In this document: in pieces, positions 45,739-55,176 of the stretch | How the letters are laid out: every line of letters starts with the position of its first letter | Position numbering within the stretch: the first letter of the stretch is position 1 | Assembly: GCA_002335865.1 (NCBI GenBank) | Contig: DDCY01000032.1 | Coordinates: 47,212-111,211 of the forward strand | Origin: Saprospiraceae bacterium UBA1994 | GTDB taxonomy: Bacteria; Bacteroidota; Bacteroidia; Chitinophagales; Saprospiraceae | Length of the DNA stretch: 64,000 nucleotides | Direction of reading: 5' to 3' | Translations under genes and position numbers: made by a program | Notes under the pieces: model-generated | The model's input: only the letters and a program-made list of their open reading frames with translations | Database searches by the model: none | What the model was told of the DNA's origin: nothing

Positions 45739-47931
45739 ATGGCTACATTAAGATTCCAAGCATTAAATGATTCAGCAAACAGATCACCTGTTCAGGTAGA
45801 TGAGATCTCAGATACTAGGTCAGAGCTTTTCGGAGCTAACGTATTTGACAAGAGAGCGCAGAAGCACTTCATGACCAAAGAAGGATACAAGGCCGTAAGA
45901 TCTGCTATCGATCATGGTACTAAGATAGACCGTATGATCGCTGATCAAGTAGCGGCGTCGATGAAGACATGGGCTCTCTCTAGAGGAGCGACGCATTATA
46001 CGCACTGGTTTCAGCCATTGACAGGTACTACAGCTGAAAAGCATGATGCATTTTTTGAGCCTATTGGAGATGGAGATGCTATTGAAAAATTTGCAGGGGG
46101 ACAATTAGTGCAGCAAGAGCCAGATGCATCTTCATTCCCTAATGGAGGAATCCGTAATACATTTGAAGCGAGAGGATATACCGCGTGGGATCCTACATCG
46201 CCAGCATTCGTAATCGGTACTACATTATGTATCCCAACGATATTCGTATCATACACAGGTGAGGCATTGGATATGAAGACTCCTCTACTAAGAGCTTTAC
46301 AAGCCGTGGATGCAGCAGCAACTGATGTATGTAAGTACTTCGATAAAAACGTAAAGAAAGTAATCGCAACGCTCGGTTGGGAACAGGAGTATTTTCTAAT
46401 AGATAGTGCACTTGCATCGGCTAGACCAGATTTAACTGCAACAGGACGTACATTATTAGGCCACTCTCCAGCCAAAGGTCAGCAGCTAGATGATCATTAT
46501 TTTGGATCTATACCTGAAAGAGCACTCGCTTATATGAGAGATCTTGAGATAGAATCTATCCAACTCGGAATACCAGTGAAAACTAGGCATAATGAGGTAG
46601 CACCTAACCAGTTTGAGCTGGCTCCATTATTTGAAGAGGCGAACCTTGCTGTGGATCACAATTCATTATTGATGGACGTGATGGAGAAGGTAGCATCTAG
46701 ACACAATTTTAAAGTATTGTTCCATGAGAAGCCATTTGCGGGGATCAATGGATCAGGAAAACATAATAACTGGTCATTAGCTACAGATACAGGAGTGAAT
46801 CTATTGGCACCCGGTAAAACTCCAATGAGTAATCTGCAATTTTTAACATTCTTTATTAATACGATCAAAGCTGTATATACACATGCAGATTTACTAAGAG
46901 CGACTATAGCTTCTGCAAGTAATGATCATAGACTTGGAGCTAATGAGGCACCCCCTGCTATTATTTCAGTATTTATCGGACAGCAGTTATCTAAAGTATT
47001 AGATGATTTAGAGAAAGTATCGAAAGGTAAGATCACACCAGAAGAGATGACTGATCTAAAACTTAATGTGGTAGGAAAAATTCCAGATGTACTTCTAGAT
47101 AATACAGATAGAAACAGAACTTCACCTTTCGCCTTTACTGGCAATAAATTTGAGTTCAGAGCAGTAGGATCTACTGCTAATTGTGCAGAGCCAATGACAG
47201 TATTAAATACTATTATGGCTGACCAGTTGATTCAGTTCAAATCTGAAGTAGATGCAATGTTGAAAAAGGATAAGAAGATGAAGAAAGATGGTGCGATATT
47301 TAACGTACTTCGAGAGTATATAAAATCATCCAAGGCTATTAGATTTGAAGGTGATGGATATGGCGAACCTTGGGTAAAAGAAGCGAAGAAGAGAGGACTC
47401 AATAATTTCTTAAATACGCCAAGAGCATTAGCTGCAAAAATAAGTAAAGAGGCCTTATCTCTCTATGAAAAGCATGGTGTAATGAATCATGTAGAGACAG
47501 AAGCGAGATACGAAATTGACTTAGAAAATTATGTAATGAAAATGCAGATCGAAGGTCGAACATTAGGAGATATCGCAGGAAATCATGTCATCCCTACGGC
47601 GATCAAATATCAAAATGTAATCCTAAAAAGTCTAAGAGGTCTTAAGGAGATATTCGGTACAGGATACAAAAAGATGGCATCAGAGCAGATAGAATTAGCA
47701 AAGGCCATATCCATACATATCAATGGTATTTCTGCTAATGTAGATAAGATGAATGCTGAGGGAGCAAGAGCTAATAAATTGACGAAATTAGATAAGCAAG
47801 CCATTGCTTATTGTGATAAGGTAAAGCCTTACTTCGAGACTATCAGAGTACATTGTGATGCATTAGAAATGATGGTTGATGATGAGATCTGGCCGATGGT
47901 TAAGTATAGAGAAATGTTATTTACTAAGTAA
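45739..47931 (+). CDS. glnN: glutamine synthetase type III
   Basis: From this ATG (MATLRFQALNDSANRSP) the protein has 730 residues, the normal GSIII length. A GTG 43 codons earlier would add a hydrophobic stretch not seen in the family and lies upstream of the promoter. Visible motifs are FGANVFDKRAQKHFMTKEGYK, HYTHWFQPLTG, WEQEYFLID (metal-binding Glu), RHNEVAPNQFELAP, HEKPFAGINGSGKHNNWSL and NRTSPFAFTGNKFEFRAVGS. It makes glutamine from glutamate, ammonium and ATP in the cytoplasm. In Bacteroidota GSIII is often a main ammonium-assimilating enzyme. It ends in a clear terminator. Confidence 0.96.
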   Translation: MATLRFQALNDSANRSPVQVDEISDTRSELFGANVFDKRAQKHFMTKEGYKAVRSAIDHGTKIDRMIADQVAASMKTWALSRGATHYTHWFQPLTGTTAEKHDAFFEPIGDGDAIEKFAGGQLVQQEPDASSFPNGGIRNTFEARGYTAWDPTSPAFVIGTTLCIPTIFVSYTGEALDMKTPLLRALQAVDAAATDVCKYFDKNVKKVIATLGWEQEYFLIDSALASARPDLTATGRTLLGHSPAKGQQLDDHYFGSIPERALAYMRDLEIESIQLGIPVKTRHNEVAPNQFELAPLFEEANLAVDHNSLLMDVMEKVASRHNFKVLFHEKPFAGINGSGKHNNWSLATDTGVNLLAPGKTPMSNLQFLTFFINTIKAVYTHADLLRATIASASNDHRLGANEAPPAIISVFIGQQLSKVLDDLEKVSKGKITPEEMTDLKLNVVGKIPDVLLDNTDRNRTSPFAFTGNKFEFRAVGSTANCAEPMTVLNTIMADQLIQFKSEVDAMLKKDKKMKKDGAIFNVLREYIKSSKAIRFEGDGYGEPWVKEAKKRGLNNFLNTPRALAAKISKEALSLYEKHGVMNHVETEARYEIDLENYVMKMQIEGRTLGDIAGNHVIPTAIKYQNVILKSLRGLKEIFGTGYKKMASEQIELAKAISIHINGISANVDKMNAEGARANKLTKLDKQAIAYCDKVKPYFETIRVHCDALEMMVDDEIWPMVKYREMLFTK

Positions 47932-47988
47932 CACTTTGTAACATGTGCAATTATTGTAAGTTGTATAAAGATTAAAATACTAAATACA

Positions 47989-48021
47989 ATATCCCGTTCA
48001 GCGAAAGTTGGATGGGATTTT
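47989..48021 (+). terminator. intrinsic terminator of glnN
   Basis: ATCCCGTTCA and TGGATGGGAT form a 10-bp stem with two G-T pairs and loop GCGAAAGT, followed by TTT. It lies 60 bp past the glnN stop. The loop and its flanks resemble those of the sdhB terminator. Confidence 0.65.
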
Positions 48022-48318
48022 GCAGATATATTGATTATTTTATTTAAGTCATAGAGTAGCAAATTTTCTCCACCAAATATTGTGACAGCACCAGTAAGTT
48101 TAATATTAATTACCTATTTTTTGTGTTTGATTCCTTTCTAAAATATTTTAGTAATTTGTTTTTTTAGAAATTTGATAAAGCTGTTTTTGGTATCTATTTT
48201 ATCGAAATTTGAATATTTAACTTTAAAACACATTAATTCTTGATTCAGTAAAATTAAACTGATTACACATTTTACTTATTTAGATTAATTCCAAATAATT
48301 TAACTCTATTAACCCATA

Positions 48319-48349
48319 TTGGCTAGCTATTCGATATATTTTAGCTTTG
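48319..48349 (+). promoter_or_regulatory. promoter of the sdhCAB operon
   Basis: TTG (48319-48321), a 20-bp spacer and TAGCTTTG (48342-48349) match the Bacteroidota -33/-7 pattern. The sdhC start is 65 bp downstream. Confidence 0.65.
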
Positions 48350-48413
48350 CAAACTGTTTATTGTCAAGATTTTGACACTAAAATATTCGAATACAAGTAT
48401 ATAAAGCATTTTT

Positions 48414-49100
48414 ATGAGTTGGATTACAAATTTTTTTAGTTCTAGTATAGGCCGTAAAGTGATTATGAGTCTTACAGGATTATTCCTTATTACATTCCTC
48501 ATAGTTCATCTTGTAGGCAATTTGCAGCTGATTGCAGGCGATCAAGGAGAGGCGTTTAATCAGTACGCATACTTCATGACAACTAATCCGCTGATCAAGT
48601 TTGTATCTATCGGATTATATGTGATGATTTTATTGCACGCAGTATTAGGTCTTGTGATTTATCTCAAGAATAAAACCGCTAAGGGCATAAAGCCGACAGC
48701 TAGAAATAAAGCAGATGTAAAGTGGGCTTCAAAGAATATGGCGCTACTTGGGACATTAATTCTTTTCTTTCTTATTGTACATATGGGCGATTTTTGGTTT
48801 AAGATGAAGTTTACGGATACGATTCCATTAGTAACATATGATGGATGGGAGCCGATTAAGAATCTATATGAGCAAGTGACTATCACTTTTGACAACCCAT
48901 TATTTGTGGTTAGTTATGTTTTCAGTATGCTAGTTCTTGGGTTTCATTTATGGCACGGGTTCGGTAGCGGATTCCAGACATTAGGGCTTAATCACAGCAA
49001 ATACAATAAGCTTATCGATGGCATAGGCAAGCTTTTAGCTGTAGTACTTCCAATTGGATACGCAATCATTCCATTGTATTACTATTTCGTGATGAGATAA
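48414..49100 (+). CDS. sdhC: succinate dehydrogenase/fumarate reductase cytochrome b subunit
   Basis: The 228-residue protein has five membrane helices (about 15-35, 60-82, 100-122, 150-172, 195-217), as in the single-anchor, diheme B-type complexes. The N-terminus SSSIGRKVIMSLTGLFLITFLIVHLVGNL holds the first heme-ligand His region. Other His residues in ILLHAVLG, LIVHMGDF and LGFHLWHGF fit the second pair. It carries electrons between the iron-sulfur subunit and menaquinone in the inner membrane. It is the first gene of sdhCAB, 49 bp before sdhA, behind a good promoter. Confidence 0.93.
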   Translation: MSWITNFFSSSIGRKVIMSLTGLFLITFLIVHLVGNLQLIAGDQGEAFNQYAYFMTTNPLIKFVSIGLYVMILLHAVLGLVIYLKNKTAKGIKPTARNKADVKWASKNMALLGTLILFFLIVHMGDFWFKMKFTDTIPLVTYDGWEPIKNLYEQVTITFDNPLFVVSYVFSMLVLGFHLWHGFGSGFQTLGLNHSKYNKLIDGIGKLLAVVLPIGYAIIPLYYYFVMR

Positions 49101-49149
49101 TCTCTTTGCATACCTACATCCTTTTGATATACTTTATAAGATATATATT

Positions 49150-51144
49150 ATGAATTTAGATAGTAAAATACCGGTTGGAGCACTCGGAGACAAATGGACA
49201 GATTATAAGGCCACCATGTCTTTAGTGGCACCTAATAATAAGAGAAGACTAGACGTAATCGTAATTGGAACAGGGCTCGCAGGAGCTTCCGCTGCGGCGA
49301 CGATGGGTGAACTAGGATATAATGTAAAAACATTTACATTCCATGATAGTCCGCGTCGAGCGCATAGTATCGCTGCTCAAGGGGGTATCAATGCCGCAAA
49401 AAACTATCAAAATGATGGAGATAGCGTATACAGACTATTTTATGATACGATCAAAGGCGGTGACTATAGATCCAGAGAAAGTAACGTACATAGATTGGCT
49501 GAGGTAAGTACTGATATTATAGATCAGTGTGTAGCACAGGGTGTACCATTTGCTAGAGAATATGGTGGGCTATTAGAAAATAGATCATTTGGTGGTGTGC
49601 AAGTTTCACGTACATTCTATGCCAGAGGCCAGACAGGTCAGCAGTTGCTCATTGGTGCATACTCAGCATTGTCTCGTCAGATATCTACAGGTAAAGTAAA
49701 AATGTATAATCGTCATGAGATGATGGACCTTGTTATGGTGGATGGAAAAGCGAGAGGAATTATAGCGCGTAACCTATTGACTGGTGAGCTAGAGAGACAC
49801 TCTGCACACTGTGTTGTATTAGCTACGGGAGGGTATGGTAATGTATTTTACTTATCAACTAATGCGATGGGTTCTAATGTGACTGCTGCATGGAGAGCAG
49901 TAAAAAAAGGAGCTTTGATGGCCAATCCTTGTTTTACACAAATTCACCCAACATGTATTCCAGTATCTGGAGATTACCAATCTAAGTTGACACTGATGTC
50001 AGAGTCACTGCGTAATGATGGTAGAGTTTGGGTGCCAAAGAAAAAAGAAGATGCAGCTGCTATCCGTGAGGGCAAGAAAACAGCTCTCGACATAGCAGAA
50101 GAAGGCAGAGATTATTATTTAGAACGTAGATATCCAGCATTTGGTAATTTAGTTCCTAGAGATGTAGCATCTAGAGCAGCTAAAGTTGCTTGCGATGAAG
50201 GGAATGGTGTTGCTCCAACTGGACTAGCTGTATATCTAGATTTCGAATCTGCTATACAGAGATATGGTAAGTCTGCTGCACATTCACAGGGTTTAGATGA
50301 ATCCGATCAGGTGCTCGTCAAAAAACTGGGTAAAGAAGTAATCGCTGAGAAGTATGGTAACTTATTTCAGATGTATGAAAAAATATCAGGAGAAAATCCA
50401 TATAAATTTCCAATGAAAATATATCCTGCAGTTCATTATACAATGGGTGGACTATGGGTTGATTACAATTTACAGACTAACGTAGAAGGTCTATTCGCTT
50501 TGGGTGAGTGTAATTTCTCTGATCATGGGGCTAATAGGCTGGGAGCCTCTGCACTCATGCAAGGACTTGCTGATGGATATTTCGTGATTCCTTATACTAT
50601 TGGTACATTCTTATCAAAGGAGATTCGTACACCGCAGATTGCCAACGATACTCCAGAGTTTATGAAGGCCGAGAAAGAGACAGCAGATCGTATCAATACA
50701 CTAGCTAATAGCAATGGATCACAATCAGTAGAGAGCTTTCATCGTAGGCTTGGTAAGATTATGTGGGAATATTGTGGTATGTCTCGTAACGCTGATGGCT
50801 TGATCAAGGGTCGTCAGATGATACGTGAGCTCAGAGAAGAGTTCTACAAAGATGTATATGTACCAGGAGACGCGGATGAATACAACCCAGAGCTTGAAAA
50901 AGCACTAAGAGTAGCAGACTTTATGGAACATGGAGAGCTTATGATTCTAGATGCTTTGGATAGAGAAGAATCTTGTGGTGGTCACTTCCGTGAAGAATAC
51001 GTAACAGAAGATGGAGAGGCTAAACGTAATGATGCTGACTTCACATACGTATCTGCTTGGGAGTGGGATGATAATGATCCTAAGCTACATAAAGAGGAAT
51101 TAGTATTTGACAATGTAGAGTTGAAAACGAGGTCTTATAAATAA
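49150..51144 (+). CDS. sdhA: succinate dehydrogenase flavoprotein subunit
   Basis: The 664-residue protein has the FAD motif VIGTGLAGASAAATMGELG and AHSIAAQGGINAAK, where the His (about 72) binds FAD covalently. Substrate-site motifs include FTQIHPTCIPVSGDYQSKL, VHYTMGGLWVDYN and GECNFSDHGANRLGASALMQGL. The helical C-terminal capping part is complete. It oxidises succinate to fumarate on the cytoplasmic face. The length is the long form usual in B-type complexes. It is second in sdhCAB, with a 159-bp gap before sdhB that holds a small hairpin. Confidence 0.96.
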   Translation: MNLDSKIPVGALGDKWTDYKATMSLVAPNNKRRLDVIVIGTGLAGASAAATMGELGYNVKTFTFHDSPRRAHSIAAQGGINAAKNYQNDGDSVYRLFYDTIKGGDYRSRESNVHRLAEVSTDIIDQCVAQGVPFAREYGGLLENRSFGGVQVSRTFYARGQTGQQLLIGAYSALSRQISTGKVKMYNRHEMMDLVMVDGKARGIIARNLLTGELERHSAHCVVLATGGYGNVFYLSTNAMGSNVTAAWRAVKKGALMANPCFTQIHPTCIPVSGDYQSKLTLMSESLRNDGRVWVPKKKEDAAAIREGKKTALDIAEEGRDYYLERRYPAFGNLVPRDVASRAAKVACDEGNGVAPTGLAVYLDFESAIQRYGKSAAHSQGLDESDQVLVKKLGKEVIAEKYGNLFQMYEKISGENPYKFPMKIYPAVHYTMGGLWVDYNLQTNVEGLFALGECNFSDHGANRLGASALMQGLADGYFVIPYTIGTFLSKEIRTPQIANDTPEFMKAEKETADRINTLANSNGSQSVESFHRRLGKIMWEYCGMSRNADGLIKGRQMIRELREEFYKDVYVPGDADEYNPELEKALRVADFMEHGELMILDALDREESCGGHFREEYVTEDGEAKRNDADFTYVSAWEWDDNDPKLHKEELVFDNVELKTRSYK

Positions 51145-51155
51145 ATAGTAAATGG

Positions 51156-51172
51156 ATTTCGAAAAGCGAAAT
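51156..51172 (+). other. small hairpin between sdhA and sdhB
   Basis: ATTTCG, loop AAAAG and CGAAAT form a 6-bp stem followed by TTTG, 12 bp after the sdhA stop. It is weak as a terminator but may reduce read-through or protect the 3' end of the sdhCA part of the mRNA. Confidence 0.35.
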
Positions 51173-51303
51173 TTTGAGAGCAAGCAGGATTCATTTCTGT
51201 TATTTTGAAAAATAAATGATTAGATAAATTTGGTGAGTTAGTTAAATGAAGAATTGAGTATCTTAATTTCTCTTTTTTCGATCTCCCTTAATCTACAATT
51301 AAT

Positions 51304-52047
51304 ATGAAATTGACACTAAAAGTCTGGAGACAGAAAAACAGTAAAGCGAAAGGGGCACTAGAATCTTACCAAGTAGAAGCTAGTGAGCATATGTCGTTTT
51401 TAGAGATGATGGATGTACTCAATGAGCAACTCATCGTTGAAAAAAAATCTCCTATAACATTTGATCATGATTGTCGTGAAGGTATATGTGGATCATGTAG
51501 TATGACGATCAATGGAAGTCCACACGGACCGCAGACTGGCACAACTACATGTCAGTTGCATATGCGTAAGTTCAAAGATGGAGATACTATCGTTGTAGAG
51601 CCTTGGAGGTCAGGGGCGTTTCCTGTAGTAAGAGATCTTACTGTGGATAGAAGTGCATTTGACCGTGTCATACAGTCAGGTGGATTTATTTCTGTCAATA
51701 CTGGACAGGCGCCAGATGGTAATGCAATTCCTATTGAAAAAGATTTAGCGTCTAATGCATTCGATGCTGCAGCTTGTATAGGTTGTGGAGCGTGTGTAGC
51801 CGCATGTCCGAATGGATCAGCGATGCTGTTTACAGCCGCTAAAGTGTCTCACCTCAATCAATTACCACAAGGGGAAGTAGAAAAGACTAAACGTACAGCT
51901 AGTATGGTAGCACAGATGGATAAAGAAGGATTTGGTATGTGCTCTAACGTAGGCGCATGTGAAGCTGAATGTCCAAAAGAAATATCAATAGAGCATATCG
52001 CTCGTATGAACAGAGATTATGTAGCCAGTATATTTGGAGGTAAGTAA
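51304..52047 (+). CDS. sdhB: succinate dehydrogenase iron-sulfur subunit
   Basis: The 247-residue protein has an N-terminal [2Fe-2S] ferredoxin domain with DCREGICGSCSMTING. The C-terminal domain carries CIGCGACVAACP for the [4Fe-4S] cluster and CSNVGACEAECPKEIS, which supplies the [3Fe-4S] ligands together with the last Cys of the first motif. It passes electrons from FAD to heme. The Cys pattern is complete. It is last in the operon and followed by a terminator. Confidence 0.96.
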   Translation: MKLTLKVWRQKNSKAKGALESYQVEASEHMSFLEMMDVLNEQLIVEKKSPITFDHDCREGICGSCSMTINGSPHGPQTGTTTCQLHMRKFKDGDTIVVEPWRSGAFPVVRDLTVDRSAFDRVIQSGGFISVNTGQAPDGNAIPIEKDLASNAFDAAACIGCGACVAACPNGSAMLFTAAKVSHLNQLPQGEVEKTKRTASMVAQMDKEGFGMCSNVGACEAECPKEISIEHIARMNRDYVASIFGGK

Positions 52048-52074
52048 TAGCCAGTTATTGAAACTATTAAAAGC

Positions 52075-52107
52075 AAGCTCATTCAATGAAAGTTGAGTGG
52101 GCTTTTT
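52075..52107 (+). terminator. intrinsic terminator of the sdh operon
   Basis: AAGCTCATTCAA and TTGAGTGGGCTT form a 12-bp stem (two G-T pairs) with loop TGAAAG and a following T run. It begins 28 bp after the sdhB stop. Confidence 0.85.
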
Positions 52108-52116
52108 AATATTTGA

Positions 52117-52557
52117 CTAATCTAAGATCTTACCCTTTTCGCTCTCTGTAGGTATTCGACACACATCACGTTTCTCATACCAACTGTATCGGTTCTTAGC
52201 AATTATATTGTATATAGGATCTCTTATAAATCGAGGAATCAATCTTAGCCAAATAACAAATTTCCAAAATCCTCCAACACTTGAAAGTGCCATTAGAGCA
52301 GCATTAGATCGAGTATAAATTTTCTTATCAGTTTGAAATATGAGTGAATCAATATTGTTGTATAATTCTTTTTTGAGATTTTCTTTAGCGGTCTCTCCTT
52401 GAAGTGCTGCGTACTGTAAGCTATGATTAAAATCTTTACTAATAAGAAAGTCAATAAATCCATTACATACACTACAGATACCATCAAAGTATACTATACC
52501 TGATTGCTTGGGTTGTGGATCAAACCATTTAAATAATATTGAAACCGATTGTACCAT
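52117..52557 (-). CDS. DCC family thiol-disulfide-like protein (DUF393)
   Basis: The 146-residue protein has the DCC motif YFDGICSVCNGFIDFL (Asp25, Cys28, Cys31), which names the family, followed by YAALQGETAKENL and later RSNAALMALSSVGGFWK. Family members adopt a thioredoxin-like fold and are thought to be redox proteins, with few tested examples. There is no signal peptide. Its stop is 10 bp from the sdhB terminator on the opposite strand. Confidence 0.88.
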   Translation of the reverse strand: MVQSVSILFKWFDPQPKQSGIVYFDGICSVCNGFIDFLISKDFNHSLQYAALQGETAKENLKKELYNNIDSLIFQTDKKIYTRSNAALMALSSVGGFWKFVIWLRLIPRFIRDPIYNIIAKNRYSWYEKRDVCRIPTESEKGKILD

Positions 52558-52837
52558 ATTTAGTGTATAAATACGGTATAATCTCGATTGTTGCAGGAAT
52601 TCATTTTTATTATTTTAAATTTTGACGGTCTACATCAATTCTCTTTAAATTAATGTAGAGATGATCTAACGAAGATTATTAAAAGGTTATTCCAAATACA
52701 AATAGTTATTTCACGAAATACAAATCAATAGTTGCCAAAGAAAATTGAATAAAATATGAATTTCTTGTATCAGATTTATTAAATAAATATATAGATTTTT
52801 AATGATGAGAAGAGAGAATCTAAAAATTATGAGTCTA

Positions 52838-53650
52838 CTACTTCCGACCTATTACCTCTATCATTAAAGGAGCTTGTAATGTAGCACCAGGTACATCTTC
52901 GAGTTCTCTAAATTCTGATAGAGCAATATCCACTTGCTTTTGGGTTAGTTTACCCATACCGACTAGTTTAGGAAGATAGGTATTGAAAAATGATTTGGGC
53001 CAATTCCAATCATGTTCATGTGATCTAGCCTGCTTGGTCATATGTCGAGTAGAGATTACTTCTAATCCTAGCTCATGAAATAGACCGGGTATTTTGCGCC
53101 CGATATCTAGATTTCCTCCATGGTCACTCATACTTTCTCTAGCTTGCCTGGTCGCGTGGTATAGATTTTCTCTGTAGGGTTCGGTTTGTAGTAAGGTCCA
53201 ATCATAATACTCTTGTACAGCGAATGTAGCTCCAGGTTTCATAGCGCTGATTACCTTTCTTAATACGTCTTTTACGTTTGGTAGCCAAGCCAGTGCCCAT
53301 CTCGTATATACACCATCAAGCGAATTAGGTTCAAGGTCCATCTCCATAAAATCTGCGCATATTGTTTCTATTTCTAGGTTGTGTAAATCCGAAACGCGTT
53401 TTAAAAAGTCGATATATTTTGGAGATAGATCTACTCCTATTACATGACCACTTTCACCAGCGATATAGGCTAGCTCTTGAGTGCAGAATCCTGGACCACA
53501 ACCCAAATCTAGAATAGTCATACCTGCAGTAAATCCCGCATTTTTCCAAGCTATATTCGCTTCTGTTGACCAAACCTGATGCTGTACACCTAGTCGATGC
53601 ATTTCTAAGGCTTCTGTTCCTAGTACGTAGTCATTATTTGGTTTAGCCAT
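52838..53650 (-). CDS. class I SAM-dependent methyltransferase
   Basis: The 270-residue protein has motif I ILDLGCGPGFCTQEL, the acidic loop VIGVDLSPKYIDFL (motif II), and ICADFMEMDLEPNSLDGVYTRWAL (motif III/post-I), as in small-molecule or ubiquinone/menaquinone-type methyltransferases. The substrate domain (about 150-270) is helical, and the acceptor cannot be named. It is cytoplasmic. It is alone on the minus strand and faces away from the membrane-protein gene, with 122 bp between the starts. Confidence 0.85.
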   Translation of the reverse strand: MAKPNNDYVLGTEALEMHRLGVQHQVWSTEANIAWKNAGFTAGMTILDLGCGPGFCTQELAYIAGESGHVIGVDLSPKYIDFLKRVSDLHNLEIETICADFMEMDLEPNSLDGVYTRWALAWLPNVKDVLRKVISAMKPGATFAVQEYYDWTLLQTEPYRENLYHATRQARESMSDHGGNLDIGRKIPGLFHELGLEVISTRHMTKQARSHEHDWNWPKSFFNTYLPKLVGMGKLTQKQVDIALSEFRELEDVPGATLQAPLMIEVIGRK

Positions 53651-53772
53651 GTAGTTGATGTTTTAGTTTTTTTAAAATTACAATTTTTATATATATTATA
53701 ATGTGCTCTATTTTCACTATTTTAATGTCATGAAAGTTAGTTATGCTATTACTAACATAAATCAACCATATT

Positions 53773-54303
53773 ATGAAAAAGCTTATTATTGGTGCCTTAG
53801 TCGGGGGTCTAATTCTATTTTTCTGGCAATTTATTTCCTGGAATTTCTTGCATAACTCCCAAATGCAATACTCTGTGGATCAAGATGAGATTTTAACCAT
53901 GCTAGATGGCAAACTTGAGCCTGGACAATATATGTTACCTAGAATGCCTGAGGGAGCATCCATGGAAGATTCAGAAAAATATATTGTGCCTTATCTTGGT
54001 AAGAGATGGCTGCAAATAAACTATCGTGATAATCTTCAGATGAATATGGGTATGAATATGTTCAGAGGATTCGTTATAGATTTTATCTCTGTATTATTGC
54101 TTTGCTGGCTCTTTGGAAGATTCAGAGAGGTAGACATTAAAAGCACAGTATTGAGTTCCATCGCAGTGGGGCTAATTGGCTATTTCACTATCAGTTATCT
54201 TAATAGTATTTGGTTCAAGACAGAAAGCCTACCTGATTTAATAGATGCTATAGTCCCTTGGGCGCTTACTGGTGGATGGCTTGGCTGGTGGCTAAAAAAG
54301 TAA
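53773..54303 (+). CDS. unknown membrane protein
   Basis: The 176-residue protein has a hydrophobic N-terminal helix (KLIIGALVGGLILFFWQFISW), a polar loop of about 70 residues with LEPGQYMLPRMPEG, and three more helices (about 98-115, 125-145, 155-173), with Trp-rich ends. The loop resembles those of small Bacteroidota inner-membrane proteins without known function. No catalytic motif is seen. It has no gene within 120 bp on the same strand. Confidence 0.65.
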   Translation: MKKLIIGALVGGLILFFWQFISWNFLHNSQMQYSVDQDEILTMLDGKLEPGQYMLPRMPEGASMEDSEKYIVPYLGKRWLQINYRDNLQMNMGMNMFRGFVIDFISVLLLCWLFGRFREVDIKSTVLSSIAVGLIGYFTISYLNSIWFKTESLPDLIDAIVPWALTGGWLGWWLKK

Positions 54304-54416
54304 TTTTCTTAAATTAGGTTATATATCTTCGAGACATGTAAAATCTTATAGGTCTTGCTTAATCTTATTTTTTCTTTCTTAAAGTTGGAATAAGGAATAC
54401 TTCTTAACTGATTACT

Positions 54417-54431
54417 TGCAATACTGTTGCA
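54417..54431. promoter_or_regulatory. palindrome upstream of the MerC gene, possible metal-regulator site
   Basis: TGCAATACTGTTGCA has 5-bp arms TGCAA/TTGCA separated by 5 bp, and one more pair matches inside. It lies 45 bp before the chosen MerC start. TGCAA-type inverted repeats are used by some Fur-family regulators, which I mention from memory. Metal control is inference. Confidence 0.45.
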
Positions 54432-54475
54432 GCTTTGTTTAAAAGGACTTATATTTGCCTCAGAGTTACATATCT

Positions 54476-54883
54476 ATGAAGAAAATTAAACATATATTCA
54501 ATAACCACGGAGATCTCCTCGGATTCGCAGGATCTACTCTTTGTGCTCTACACTGCTCTGCATTACCGGTATTATTTGCTATGGGTATGTTGAGTGGTTT
54601 TGAATGGATGGAAAGCCACTGGGTAGAATATGTTTTTTTTATATCAGCGGTATGTATAGCAGGATATACTATTCTAAGATCATACCTTGAGCATCGTAAG
54701 CCATTGGCTCTAATGATAGCATGCACTGGATTTTTAATCTTTTTAATAGGTGTTGTACAGCATAATCATGCAGAGATAGGCTTTACTACATTTGGAGGAG
54801 TCCTTATCGCTATTGCACATATTATCAATTGGAAGGAACAGCATAGTAGTAAAATGGCAGTAGTTCAGTCTTCAGTCTTATAG
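54476..54883 (+). CDS. MerC-domain membrane protein
   Basis: The chosen ATG gives 135 residues (MKKIKHIFNNHGD). A TTG seven codons earlier has no advantage. There are four hydrophobic segments, and the first ends in TLCALHCSALPVL, which has the Cys-x-x-His-Cys pair (Cys23, Cys27) typical of MerC transporters. Families of this kind move mercury or, in Bacteroidota, probably other soft metals such as zinc or copper. There are no other mer genes. A palindrome precedes the gene, so metal-responsive control is plausible. Confidence 0.85.
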   Translation: MKKIKHIFNNHGDLLGFAGSTLCALHCSALPVLFAMGMLSGFEWMESHWVEYVFFISAVCIAGYTILRSYLEHRKPLALMIACTGFLIFLIGVVQHNHAEIGFTTFGGVLIAIAHIINWKEQHSSKMAVVQSSVL

Positions 54884-55089
54884 TAAGACTACAAAGGTAT
54901 CTGTAGCTCAACATTTCAATTCATCGACTGGGAAAGGCTATTAATCCTAAGAAAACTCCTAGAGTTCAAATGGTCTAGAATCTCATTCTCAGAAATTCTT
55001 TTTTACGGTCTATTACATTACATATAATAAAATTTATCTATTAGGTATCTGATTATCAATAGATTAGTTCATAGTCACGGATTTAGCAC

Positions 55090-55118
55090 TTTGAATTTAG
55101 AATAAAAAATTACCTTTG
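55090..55118 (+). promoter_or_regulatory. promoter of the accA operon
   Basis: TTTG (55090-55093), a 17-bp spacer and TACCTTTG (55111-55118) are full matches to the Bacteroidota -33 and -7 boxes. The accA start lies 58 bp downstream. Confidence 0.7.
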
Positions 55119-55176
55119 ATTATCAGCAGCAAGTGACCAAGTAACTAATAAGATCTTCAATTTAAAACCAAATTAT

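Noticed and set aside
48000..48300. Possible small RNA in the AT-rich gap before the sdh operon
   Set aside because: Apart from the glnN terminator and the sdh promoter there is no stable structure or consensus promoter to support it.
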